In this document: positions 26,912 to 37,148 of the stretch, piece by piece | Layout: each line of letters begins with the position of its first letter | Position numbering within the stretch: position 1 is the first letter of the stretch | Source: Hyphomicrobiales bacterium | GTDB lineage: Bacteria; Pseudomonadota; Alphaproteobacteria; Rhizobiales; Rhizobiaceae | Direction: 5' to 3' | Length of the DNA: 64,000 bases | Assembly (NCBI GenBank): GCA_900469625.1 | Contig: UBXV01000016.1 | Location: 1-64,000, forward strand | Program-made: the position numbers and the translations under genes | The notes under the pieces: generated by a model | What the model was told of the DNA's origin: nothing | Seen by the model: the letters and a program-made list of their open reading frames with translations, nothing else | Databases searched by the model: none

Positions 26912-27846
26912 GCGGCGGTCGGGCCAAGGCTACGACGCCGCCGCTGAAGCGACAGAGCCGTGCTGGCCTGGGCTTCTTCCTCCTCGCGCTTGCGGTGATC
27001 GTCACGGCAATCGCGGCGACGGTGCTGCTCGCCAACGAACAGCGCAACCTCAAGCAGCTGCTACGCGCGCTGGATCTCCCGACCGCATTCCTCGAGAAAG
27101 CAAAACCACCGGAGCCGCCGGCGCAGGTCAAGCGACAGCCGCCGCGCATCGCCCTGCCGGTCTGGACCTTCCAGGACCTGCACACGCCCGAACAGCAGTT
27201 CCTGCGGGTGCTGCGCAGCGACCCGCGCGCCCTTTGCGACGAGCTGCGCGAGGCCGGCTTCCGCGAACTCGAATGGAAATCGAGCGCCGGTGAGCGGGGC
27301 CAGTGGGAGTGCTCGTCGCTGGTGTCCTTCCCACGACCGGGCGTCGACAAGACCTCGTCGATCTTCATCTTCATCAAGGGCAGCGGCGAGGAAGAGATCG
27401 GCTCGTTTCGCGTCAAGCTCAACATCGAGCGCCCCGAGGATGCCCAGGTGGTGACCACCAGCGCCGCGCGCGCCGCATCGGTCTTTCTCGATCACGTCCG
27501 CTGGGCCGATGGCGGCGCCATCGCGCTGCAGATCCAGGCGCTGAGGGAGTTCGACGTCAAGCGCTTCGGCAGCCGGGTACAGTTCAAGCGCGAGACGGAC
27601 GAGACAACGGCGCGCTACAATTTCCTCGCCAACCAGCCGGCCCCCGCCCGCCCGAAGACAATCGCTGAGCTTTATTTCGATCGCGAGAAATGGCTGGCTT
27701 ACGGCACTGCCGATATCCGCAGCTTCGTTCTCGGCCCGACGGCGTGGAACGGACCGGCGAAGATACCCGAAACCGCCGACCAGGCGGACGCGGCGTCAAC
27801 CGAAGACGCAGGCACGGCGAAAGCAGAAGGCAAGACCAAGCCGTGA
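26908..27846 (+). CDS. Single-pass membrane protein of unknown function
   Basis: A 312-residue protein with a basic N-terminus, one membrane helix (about residues 21-45, GFFLLALAVIVTAIAATVLLA) and a periplasmic domain; the C-terminus is Ala/Glu-rich and low complexity. It begins at a GTG overlapping the LysR stop by four bases, so the two are likely translationally coupled. I do not recognise a family with certainty; similar proteins of unknown function occur in rhizobia. It contains two or three Cys (ALCDELRE, WECSSL) that might pair in the periplasm. Confidence 0.65.
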   Translation: MSGGRAKATTPPLKRQSRAGLGFFLLALAVIVTAIAATVLLANEQRNLKQLLRALDLPTAFLEKAKPPEPPAQVKRQPPRIALPVWTFQDLHTPEQQFLRVLRSDPRALCDELREAGFRELEWKSSAGERGQWECSSLVSFPRPGVDKTSSIFIFIKGSGEEEIGSFRVKLNIERPEDAQVVTTSAARAASVFLDHVRWADGGAIALQIQALREFDVKRFGSRVQFKRETDETTARYNFLANQPAPARPKTIAELYFDREKWLAYGTADIRSFVLGPTAWNGPAKIPETADQADAASTEDAGTAKAEGKTKP

Positions 27847-27853
27847 CCTGAGG

Positions 27854-28285
27854 TCAACGATCGATCCGGGTCGACAGGATGATCGACGACAGCGTGCGGT
27901 CGACGCCGTCGATTTCGCCGATGCGGTCAATCAACAGGTCGAGCTCGCTGATCGAAGCGGCCGCAACAACGGCGATCAGATCGAAGCTGCCGCTGACGGA
28001 ATGCAGGCTGCGGATCTCGCGGATGGCGGCCAGTTCCGGGGTGACACGGCTCAGCGCCCGCGGCGCGATGGTGATCAGCACATGCGCCTTGACCAGCCCC
28101 TTCTCGTAGCTCTCCGACAGGCGGACACCATAGCCGGCGATCACCCCTTCGCGTTCCAGCCGCTCGATGCGCGCCTGCACGGTCGTTCGCGACAGGCCGA
28201 GCCTGCGGGCGATCGTTGCCGTCGGCATGCGGGCATTTTCGCTCAGCACCGCGAGCAGCTCGCGGTCTTTGTCGGTGATCTGCAT
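27854..28285 (-). CDS. Lrp/AsnC-family transcriptional regulator
   Basis: A 143-residue Lrp-type regulator: N-terminal HTH (ITDKDRELLAVLSENARMP and LGLSRTTVQARIERLE) and a C-terminal RAM ligand-binding domain (AHVLITIAPRAL onward). The ATG at 28285 is preferred; a longer frame would need a TTG start seven codons earlier. It is divergent from lysine 6-dehydrogenase, 126 bp apart, so lysine or a related amino acid is the likely effector. Confidence 0.85.
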   Translation of the reverse strand: MQITDKDRELLAVLSENARMPTATIARRLGLSRTTVQARIERLEREGVIAGYGVRLSESYEKGLVKAHVLITIAPRALSRVTPELAAIREIRSLHSVSGSFDLIAVVAAASISELDLLIDRIGEIDGVDRTLSSIILSTRIDR

Positions 28286-28411
28286 ATCGTCGGTCCATCT
28301 GGGCAAACTGCCGAATATCTATCGGCGATTTAGTCATATCAGCGCTTCAAATCAACAGCTCTCCGCCAGACAATGGAGGTCGAAACGCATTTCATACCCT
28401 GGGGGACACTC

Positions 28412-29515
28412 ATGAAGAACATCGTCGTCATCGGAGCAGGCAAGATCGGCTCCACCATTGCGCGCATGCTCGCGCACACCGGTGACTACAGCGTCTGCGT
28501 TGCCGACCGCAGTGCCGAACAGCTCGGCCAGATCGAGAAGCACGACGCAATCACCACGGCCGCTGTCGACATCGGCGACAAGAAGGCGCTGGTGGCCCTC
28601 CTCTCCGGCAAGTTCGCCGTGCTCAGCGCCGCGCCGTTCCACCTCACGGTCGCTATCGCAGAAGCCGCCGCAGAAGCCGGTATCCATTACCTCGACCTGA
28701 CCGAAGACGTTGAATCCACCCGCCAGGTCAAGGCGATTGCCGCCAGGGCCAGCACCGCCTTCATCCCGCAGTGCGGCCTCGCACCGGGCTTCATCTCGAT
28801 CGTCGCCAACGATCTCGCCAGCCGCTTCGAGACGCTCGAAAGCGTGCGCATGCGCGTCGGCGCGCTGCCGCAGTACCCGTCCAACGCTCTCAACTATAAC
28901 CTGACCTGGAGCACCGACGGCGTCATCAACGAATACATCGAGCCCTGCGAAGCGATCGTCGAGGGCAGCCTGATCGAAGTGCCGGCGATGGAAGAGCGCG
29001 AAGAATTCTCGCTCGACGGCGTCACCTACGAAGCCTTCAACACCTCGGGCGGCCTCGGCACGCTCTGCGAGTCGCTGAAGGGCAAGGTCCGCACGCTGAA
29101 CTACAAGACGATCCGCTACCCCGGCCACGCCGCGATCATGAAGGCGCTCCTCAACGACCTCGGCCTGCGTCACCGTCGCGAAGTCCTGAAGGACATCTTC
29201 GAAAACGCGCTGCCGACCACCACCCAGGACGTGGTCGTCATCTTCGTCACGGTTTCGGGCTTCCGCGAAGGTCGCCTGATCCAGGAAACTTACGCCAACA
29301 AGGTCTATAGCGGCGTCGTTGCCGGTCGCATGCAGAGCGGCATCCAGATCACCACCGCCGGCAGCATCTGCGCCGTGCTCGATCTGCTGGCCAACGGCAA
29401 GATCGCATCCAAGGGCTTCGTTCGCCAGGAAGACATCGCCCTCGATACCTTCCTCGCAAACCGCTTCGGCCACTACTACGCCCAGAAGGGCGAGGCAGAG
29501 CGCGTCGCTGGCTGA
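28412..29515 (+). CDS. lysDH: L-lysine 6-dehydrogenase (saccharopine dehydrogenase family)
   Basis: A 367-residue NAD-dependent enzyme predicted to oxidise the 6-amino group of L-lysine, giving allysine (cyclising to piperideine-6-carboxylate) and ammonia. The Rossmann motif VIGAGKIGS is at residues 5-13. The segments YLDLTEDVEST, IPQCGLAPGFISIV, NALNYNLTWSTDG and NTSGGLGTLC closely match, from memory, the characterised Agrobacterium lysine 6-dehydrogenase. The ATG at 28412 follows GGGGGAC; an upstream frame start at 28373 lacks a site. Probably regulated by the divergent Lrp gene and part of lysine catabolism. Confidence 0.82.
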   Translation: MKNIVVIGAGKIGSTIARMLAHTGDYSVCVADRSAEQLGQIEKHDAITTAAVDIGDKKALVALLSGKFAVLSAAPFHLTVAIAEAAAEAGIHYLDLTEDVESTRQVKAIAARASTAFIPQCGLAPGFISIVANDLASRFETLESVRMRVGALPQYPSNALNYNLTWSTDGVINEYIEPCEAIVEGSLIEVPAMEEREEFSLDGVTYEAFNTSGGLGTLCESLKGKVRTLNYKTIRYPGHAAIMKALLNDLGLRHRREVLKDIFENALPTTTQDVVVIFVTVSGFREGRLIQETYANKVYSGVVAGRMQSGIQITTAGSICAVLDLLANGKIASKGFVRQEDIALDTFLANRFGHYYAQKGEAERVAG

Positions 29516-29544
29516 TACCGGCCGGCCCGACGTCGCTGACTATA

Positions 29545-29572
29545 ATGCCCGGGTTTTGCCCGGGCATTTTTT
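29545..29572 (+). terminator. Intrinsic terminator after lysDH
   Basis: ATGCCCGGG (29545-29553) pairs with CCCGGGCAT (29559-29567) around TTTTG, followed by a T-run at 29567-29572. A textbook rho-independent terminator. Confidence 0.88.
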
Positions 29573-29611
29573 ATGTCCGGGCGAACGTCACGGGCGCCAT
29601 GCCTTGGCCCC

Positions 29612-31039
29612 CTATGTCCGGCCGAACTCGTCCTCGATCCGGATGATGTCGTCCTCGCCGAGATAGGATCCTGTCTGAACCTCGATCAGCTCCAGCGGGA
29701 TCTTGCCGGGATTATGCAGGCGATGAACGGTTCCCTGCGGGATATAGACGGACTCGTTCTCGTGCAGCAGCCGGGTTTCGCCGGCCATGGTGATCTCGGC
29801 CGTGCCGCGCACGACAATCCAGTGTTCCGCGCGGTGGTGATGCTTCTGCAGCGAGATCTTCTTGCCGGGACTGACCTTCAGCCGCTTCACCTCGTAGCGC
29901 TCGCCCCTGGAGACCGACGACACCGCCCCCCAGGGGCGATAGGACGTCGGGTGTTCCTGAGTGAGCCGCGACGTCGCCTGCGAGCGTGCGAGCACCTTGA
30001 CGATGTTGCCGACGCTCTGGCTTTCGTCGAGGCGACCGACATAGACGGCATCTTCGCTGGCGATCACGGCGATGTCTTCCAGGCCTTGCACGGCGAGGTG
30101 GATGTCGCGCGACAGCACCAGCGAGTTGCGGGTGTTTGCGACCGATGCCTTCTCGGTCACCACATTGCCGTCTCCATCCTTGCGGCCGCTCTTCCACACC
30201 GCATCCCAGCTGCCGAGATCGGACCACGCGAAAGAGGAGGGAACGACGGCGGCACGGGCGGTCTTTTCAAACACCGCGTAATCGACCGAGATATCGGGTG
30301 CGGCCGCAAACGCCTTCGCCTCCAGCCGGCTGAAATCGAGATCCTTGCTCTGGCCCTCGACGGCCGCCTTGGTCGCCGCATAGACCTCGGGGGCGTAAAG
30401 TTGCATCTCCTCGAGGAACGCCTTGACGGGCAACATGAACAGGCCTGAGTTCCAGAGATAACGGCCGGTGGCGAGCATGGCCTGCGCCTTGGCGTGGTCC
30501 GGTTTTTCAACGAACCGGGCGACCCTGTTGGCGCCAGCCGACAATGCGTCCCCAATCTCGATGTAGCCATAACCGGTGGCAGGCTCCGTCGGCGTAATCC
30601 CGAACGTGACCAGCTCGCCGGACGCGGCCGCCTGCTGGGCTTTCAGCATGCAATCCACATAGACCGCGCCCGCATCGATCTCGTGGTCGGAGGCGAGCAC
30701 CTGCATGATCGCCGCGTCGCCGAACCTGGCCAGGACGACGAAGGCTGCGGCCGCCAATGCGGGTGCCGTGTTTCGGGCAACGGGCTCGAGCAGGATATCG
30801 CTCAGCGGCGCACCGACGGCGCGCGCCTGTTCGGCGACGATGAAACGGAAATCGCTGTTGGTGACGATGATCGCCGGCTCATAGAGTCCGGCGTCGCTCA
30901 CCCGTTCCAGGGTCTGCTGGAACAGCGAGCGGTCGGACAGGATCTGCAGGAACTGTTTCGGAGCACCAGAGCGCGACAGCGGCCACAGGCGCGTACCCTT
31001 TCCACCCGCCATGATTACGGGGACGATCTTAGACGTCAT
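29612..31039 (-). CDS. manC: Mannose-1-phosphate guanylyltransferase / mannose-6-phosphate isomerase
   Basis: A 475-residue bifunctional enzyme of the AlgA/ManC/NoeJ type. The nucleotidyltransferase domain (about 1-340) starts with GGKGTRLWPLSRSGAPKQFL and has RFVEKPDHAKA; the C-terminal cupin (about 345-470) carries the isomerase-type segments SLQKHHHRAEHW and SVYIPQGTVHRLHNPG. It makes GDP-mannose for surface polysaccharide and, in some rhizobia, fucosylated signals. No other polysaccharide gene is adjacent. Confidence 0.9.
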   Translation of the reverse strand: MTSKIVPVIMAGGKGTRLWPLSRSGAPKQFLQILSDRSLFQQTLERVSDAGLYEPAIIVTNSDFRFIVAEQARAVGAPLSDILLEPVARNTAPALAAAAFVVLARFGDAAIMQVLASDHEIDAGAVYVDCMLKAQQAAASGELVTFGITPTEPATGYGYIEIGDALSAGANRVARFVEKPDHAKAQAMLATGRYLWNSGLFMLPVKAFLEEMQLYAPEVYAATKAAVEGQSKDLDFSRLEAKAFAAAPDISVDYAVFEKTARAAVVPSSFAWSDLGSWDAVWKSGRKDGDGNVVTEKASVANTRNSLVLSRDIHLAVQGLEDIAVIASEDAVYVGRLDESQSVGNIVKVLARSQATSRLTQEHPTSYRPWGAVSSVSRGERYEVKRLKVSPGKKISLQKHHHRAEHWIVVRGTAEITMAGETRLLHENESVYIPQGTVHRLHNPGKIPLELIEVQTGSYLGEDDIIRIEDEFGRT

Positions 31040-31240
31040 GCCAAGCCTCTGTGCGCATCAAAAGACAATCCATCCTTACAGGACCGATGCTAAAGAATGC
31101 CTGAAGGCGGCGGTGCGGACAAACTGCACCAAAGGCGAGGCGTGCCCCCTTTTCGGATAGGGGATCAACGCCCCAACGCCCGCATCTGGTTCGCGCCAGC
31201 GTTCCGCTGGAACCGCTTCGGTGCGCCTTCGCAGGGCAAC

Positions 31241-31272
31241 AAAAAACCCCGCTCGAAGGCGGGGCTTTCTCA
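31241..31272 (-). terminator. Terminator of the atpHAGDC operon
   Basis: CCCCGC (31247-31252) and GCGGGG (31259-31264) form a stem around TCGAAG, with an A-run at 31241-31246 that reads as a T-run on the minus strand. It is 28 bp past the atpC stop. Confidence 0.82.
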
Positions 31273-31299
31273 TTGGTTTGTCCCGTCGGGATGTCCCTT

Positions 31300-31710
31300 T
31301 CAGGCCGGGATCACGATTTCGCCGAGCTTCGTCAGTTCGGCGATGAACTGTTCGACGCGCGTCTTCTTCTCGTCGCCGGCGCCTTCCAGCTCTGCACGGG
31401 CACCCTCGATGCGCTTTTCCAGCGCGGTGCGGTCGAGTTCGTCGACGTGCACGGCGGATTCGGCAAGCAGGGTGCAACCGGTCGGCAGGATATCGGCAAA
31501 GCCGCCGAACACGACGAAACGCTCGGTCTTGCCATCAGCCGTCTTCACGGTAACGATGCCAGGCTTGATCGTCGTCATAGTCGGGGCATGATTGGCCATC
31601 ACGGTCATCTCGCCCTCGGTCGCCGGGATGACGACTTCCGTCACCTTGGCAGAAAGGAGCAGGCGCTCGGGGGAAACAAGCTCAAAATTGAAACTGTCGG
31701 CCATGACCAT
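31300..31710 (-). CDS. atpC: ATP synthase F1 subunit epsilon
   Basis: A 136-residue subunit. The N-terminal beta-sandwich (FNFELVSPERLLLSAKVTEV, then PATEGEMTVMANHAPTM) is well conserved, and a helical C-terminal part follows. It is part of the central stalk and modulates ATPase activity. Last gene of the operon; the 120-bp gap from atpD is the largest within it. Confidence 0.93.
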   Translation of the reverse strand: MVMADSFNFELVSPERLLLSAKVTEVVIPATEGEMTVMANHAPTMTTIKPGIVTVKTADGKTERFVVFGGFADILPTGCTLLAESAVHVDELDRTALEKRIEGARAELEGAGDEKKTRVEQFIAELTKLGEIVIPA

Positions 31711-31830
31711 TCACTTCTCGTGGGCGCGCCACCTGAGGTGGCAGGCTGTGCATGTCTTCCCTGCTCCGCGATCAACGGAACGCAGGATGAAAGCCTCGGC
31801 ACATGGCTGCGCCGAGGCTTAACATTGCTA

Positions 31831-33369
<1,539 letters not shown>

Positions 33370-34251
33370 TTAGAGCGCTTCCGCGCCCGAGATGATTTCA
33401 ATGAGTTCCTTGGTGATCTGAGCCTGGCGCTGACGGTTGTAGTTCAGCGTCAGTTTGTTGATCATGTCACCAGCATTGCGCGTCGCATTGTCCATCGCGC
33501 TCATCTTCGCACCCATTTCGCCTGCGACGTTCTCGAGCAGCGCCCGGAAGATCTGCACCGAAATGTTGCGCGGAATAAGATCGCTCAGGATCGCGCCCGC
33601 GTCCGGCTCATATTCGTAGACGGCCGAAGCATCAGATGCTTCCGCTGCGACCGGGCCGGCCGAAGCGGGGATCAGTTGCTGTGCCGTCGGAATCTGGGCG
33701 ATAACGGACTTGAACTCAGAATAGAACAGCGTGCAGACATCGAACTCGCCCTTTTCGAAGAGCGCGATGACCTTGTGGCCAATCTGGTCGGCGTTCTGGA
33801 AGCCGATCTTCTTGACCTCACGCAGGTCGACACGATCGATGATCAGCGACGCGTATTCGCGACGCAGAATATCGAAGCCCTTCTTGCCGACGCAGATGAT
33901 CTTCACCGTCTTGCCAGCGGCAATCAGCTTGCGAACGTGATCGCGAGCGTGGCGGGCGATCTGCGAGTTGAAGCCGCCGCAAAGGCCGCGTTCAGCCGTG
34001 CAGACGACCAGAAGATGGGTGTCGTCCTTGCCGGTGCCCGTCATCAAGGCAGGCGCACCGTCGTCCGCGCCAACCGCCTGGGCGATGTTGGCGAGAACGG
34101 CAGCCATGCGCTGCGAATAAGGCCGGGCGGCCTCGGCCGCCTCCTGCGCACGCCGAAGCTTCGCCGCGGCGACCATTTTCATCGCCTTGGTGATCTTCTG
34201 CGTCGCCTTGACGGAGGCGATCCGGTTCTTCAGATCCTTAAGTGAAGGCAT
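33370..34251 (-). CDS. atpG: ATP synthase F1 subunit gamma
   Basis: A 293-residue central rotor shaft. The N-terminal helix [31 protein letters not shown] (in two runs) and the C-terminal [21 protein letters not shown] are the conserved coiled-coil ends; [12 protein letters not shown] is the family motif. 27 bp after atpA and 24 bp before atpD. Confidence 0.95.
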   Translation of the reverse strand: MPSLKDLKNRIASVKATQKITKAMKMVAAAKLRRAQEAAEAARPYSQRMAAVLANIAQAVGADDGAPALMTGTGKDDTHLLVVCTAERGLCGGFNSQIARHARDHVRKLIAAGKTVKIICVGKKGFDILRREYASLIIDRVDLREVKKIGFQNADQIGHKVIALFEKGEFDVCTLFYSEFKSVIAQIPTAQQLIPASAGPVAAEASDASAVYEYEPDAGAILSDLIPRNISVQIFRALLENVAGEMGAKMSAMDNATRNAGDMINKLTLNYNRQRQAQITKELIEIISGAEAL

Positions 34252-34278
34252 CCGTTATCCGTCCTAAATGAAATCCGC

Positions 34279-35808
34279 TCAGGCGAAAGACTTGGCGAAG
34301 CTGTCGATTGCAGCCTTCAGCTTGCCCTTGACGTCGTCGGAGATCGCCTTGTCCTTGCGGATGGTTTCCAGGATGTCCTTGCCTTCCGAACGCATGTACG
34401 AAAGCAGGCCCTGCTCGAACTTGCCAACCTGGTTGACCGGCAGCTTGTCGAGGTAGCCGTTGACACCTGCGAAGATGACGGCGACCTGCTCTTCCGTCTT
34501 CAGCGGCGAGAACTGCGGCTGCTTCAGGAGTTCGGTCAGGCGTGCACCACGGTTCAGCAGACGCTGGGTAGCGGCGTCGAGGTCGGAGCCGAACTGCGCA
34601 AAGGCCGCCATTTCGCGGTACTGAGCCAGTTCACCCTTGATCGAGCCTGCAACCTGCTTCATCGCCTTGATCTGCGCGGCCGAGCCGACGCGCGAAACCG
34701 ACAGACCGACGTTAACGGCCGGACGGATGCCCTGGTAGAACAGGTCGGTTTCAAGGAAGATCTGGCCGTCGGTGATCGAGATCACGTTGGTCGGGATGAA
34801 CGCGGAAACGTCGTTGCCCTGGGTTTCGATGACCGGCAGAGCCGTCAGCGAGCCGGCACCATTGTCGTCCGAGAGCTTTGCAGCGCGCTCGAGCAGACGG
34901 GAGTGCAGGTAGAAAACGTCGCCAGGGTAAGCTTCGCGGCCCGGCGGGCGGCGCAGCAGGAGCGACATCTGACGGTAGGAAACAGCCTGCTTCGACAGGT
35001 CGTCGTAGCCGATGAGAGCGTGCTTGCCGTTGTCACGGAAGTATTCGCCCATCGCGCAACCGGCGAACGGTGCGAGGTACTGCATCGGAGCCGGGTCGGA
35101 TGCGGTCGCTGCAACGATGATCGAGTACTGCAGGGCGCCACGCTCTTCCAGAACCTTCACGAACTGGGCAACCGTCGAACGCTTCTGGCCGATTGCGACG
35201 TAGACGCAATACAGCTTGTCACCTTCCGGACCATTGTCGTGAATGGCCTTCTGGTTGAGGATCGTGTCGAGGATGATCGCGGTCTTGCCGGTCTGGCGGT
35301 CGCCGATGACGAGCTCGCGCTGGCCACGGCCAACCGGGATGAGGGCATCGATGGCCTTGAGGCCGGTCGACATCGGCTCATGCACCGACTTGCGCGGAAT
35401 GATACCAGGAGCCTTGACGTCAACGCGCGAGCGCTGCTTGGCGTTGATCGGGCCCTTGCCGTCGATCGGGTTGCCGAGCGCGTCGACGACGCGGCCGAGC
35501 AGTTCCGGACCAACCGGAACGTCCACGATGGCGCCGGTCCGCTTAACGGTGTCGCCTTCCTTGATGTCACGGTCCGAACCGAAAATAACGACGCCGACAT
35601 TGTCGGCTTCGAGGTTCAGCGCCATGCCGCGAATTCCACCCGGGAATTCGACCATTTCGCCTGCCTGAACATTGTCGAGGCCGTAGACGCGGGCGATACC
35701 GTCACCGACGGAAAGCACCTGACCGACTTCGGAGACTTCTGCTTCCTGGCCGAAATTTTTGATCTGATCTTTAAGAATTGCGGAAATTTCCGCGGCGCGG
35801 ATATCCAT
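34279..35808 (-). CDS. atpA: ATP synthase F1 subunit alpha
   Basis: A 509-residue regulatory nucleotide-binding subunit. The P-loop GDRQTGKT is near residue 170, and the segments [35 protein letters not shown] (in two runs) and the C-terminal helical bundle are normal. Its ATG overlaps the atpH stop by one base, so translation is coupled. Confidence 0.96.
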   Translation of the reverse strand: MDIRAAEISAILKDQIKNFGQEAEVSEVGQVLSVGDGIARVYGLDNVQAGEMVEFPGGIRGMALNLEADNVGVVIFGSDRDIKEGDTVKRTGAIVDVPVGPELLGRVVDALGNPIDGKGPINAKQRSRVDVKAPGIIPRKSVHEPMSTGLKAIDALIPVGRGQRELVIGDRQTGKTAIILDTILNQKAIHDNGPEGDKLYCVYVAIGQKRSTVAQFVKVLEERGALQYSIIVAATASDPAPMQYLAPFAGCAMGEYFRDNGKHALIGYDDLSKQAVSYRQMSLLLRRPPGREAYPGDVFYLHSRLLERAAKLSDDNGAGSLTALPVIETQGNDVSAFIPTNVISITDGQIFLETDLFYQGIRPAVNVGLSVSRVGSAAQIKAMKQVAGSIKGELAQYREMAAFAQFGSDLDAATQRLLNRGARLTELLKQPQFSPLKTEEQVAVIFAGVNGYLDKLPVNQVGKFEQGLLSYMRSEGKDILETIRKDKAISDDVKGKLKAAIDSFAKSFA

Positions 35809-36374
35809 CAGCCGACCTCTTTCAGTGCAAGCTTAAGGGTAGAGAGTTTGGTGCGAAGGGAAGTGTCAATCTGGCGGGACCCGACCTTGACGATCAGACC
35901 TCCAAGAATAGACGGGTCGACGGTGACGTTGACCGTCACGTCTTTGCCGGTGACGCTCTTGAGCGCCGCCTTCAATTCAGTTTCCTGCGCTGCGGTGAGC
36001 GCATGGGCCGACGTAACGTCGGCAGAAATTTCACCCCGGTGGCGCGCGGCGATCAGGCGAAACGCCTTGATCATGCCCGGCAGCGCGAAGAGGCGGCGAT
36101 TGCGCGCAACAACCTTGAGGAAGTTACCGACGATGCCAGAGATGCCGGCCTTGGCGACGATCGCCGAAATGGCCTTGAACTGGTCGTCGGCAGAAAAGAC
36201 GGGGCTTACGATCAGCCGCTTCAGGTCTTCGCTGCCATCGATCAGGGCCTGGACGCGGGTAAGATCCGCACCGGCCGCCTCGACGGAACCCGCTTCGAGA
36301 GCGAGGTCAAAAAGCGAGGACGCATACCTTTCTGCAACACCGGAAATAAGCTGGGATGTGTCTGCCACGGGCAC
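35808..36374 (-). CDS. atpH: ATP synthase F1 subunit delta
   Basis: A 188-residue peripheral-stalk subunit linking F1 to the F0 b subunits. It has the OSCP/delta fold, with the N-terminal segment [19 protein letters not shown] and the C-terminal [21 protein letters not shown] typical of the family. First gene of atpHAGDC. The F0 genes are not adjacent, as is usual in rhizobia. Confidence 0.93.
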   Translation of the reverse strand: MPVADTSQLISGVAERYASSLFDLALEAGSVEAAGADLTRVQALIDGSEDLKRLIVSPVFSADDQFKAISAIVAKAGISGIVGNFLKVVARNRRLFALPGMIKAFRLIAARHRGEISADVTSAHALTAAQETELKAALKSVTGKDVTVNVTVDPSILGGLIVKVGSRQIDTSLRTKLSTLKLALKEVG

Positions 36375-36631
36375 AAGCTTCTCTCAATTTCATCCAAGAA
36401 CGGTTGTGGCGGCGAGCCGTCAACTTAACGTCCTGAATTTGCTGCAATAATTTGCGGGCTATCGAGGCCTGGCGACCCACTTCCCCCGCAATTCGCGGTT
36501 CGTCTAGCATAGGAAGTTTGGACTCGCAACACGCGAACGGCAGGAATGCGGCATAAGTCGACCCGGTTTGGCCGAATTTTGCCGTAAATTGGTTTCTGAG
36601 GATGTGAATCGCGAAAACGCGCTAACGGCGA

Positions 36632-37018
36632 TCAGATCATTCCGAAGACATAGGCAAGCGGAAGAATGGCAAGCGTCGCCTGCACCACGAGCGCCACCCA
36701 GTTGTAGAGCGTGGCACCGTTGTCGCTCATCATCGACAGGATACGACCGAAGGCGGCGAGTGCAAAAGCCGCACCCACGGCAAGATAGACCATCGGCTGC
36801 GCCAGGAGAATGGCGGCAAGGCCGAGGCCGGCATGCATGCCGCCCATGGTCGAGCGTGCCTCGGCCAGGCCACCGCGACGGCCCTCGGCAATGCCGATGC
36901 CGGCAGCGCGAAACGTGAGCCGCGGCGCAAACAGCATGACGACGCCGATCAGCGCCGCTGCCGCTGCCGCACAGAAGGCGAGGAACTCGCCGGTTTCCGT
37001 CGGAATGTAGAACTCCAT
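36632..37018 (-). CDS. Small integral membrane protein of unknown function
   Basis: A 128-residue protein with four hydrophobic segments (about 12-35, 57-77, 79-96 and 105-126), GTMH-like catalytic motifs absent. The overall pattern is like small DUF4345-type membrane proteins, but I cannot assign it firmly. It lies between the atp operon and priA on the same strand, with gaps of more than 100 bp on both sides, so it is probably transcribed alone. Confidence 0.65.
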   Translation of the reverse strand: MEFYIPTETGEFLAFCAAAAAALIGVVMLFAPRLTFRAAGIGIAEGRRGGLAEARSTMGGMHAGLGLAAILLAQPMVYLAVGAAFALAAFGRILSMMSDNGATLYNWVALVVQATLAILPLAYVFGMI

Positions 37019-37148
37019 GCCCGTTCCCGCAGATGAGCGTCGATCTCGATTGTGTCGCCATCCGGGCCATGCCCTAAGCGACGCATCTCAGACCTCTAGC
37101 GCAAGTCGCGGCGGTTGTGAATCGTCCACGCTTCGTTAACCACCGCGA

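Noticed and set aside
36375-36631. Possible small RNA gene upstream of atpH
   Set aside because: No terminator hairpin with T-run and no promoter pair was visible; it is better read as the atp operon promoter region.
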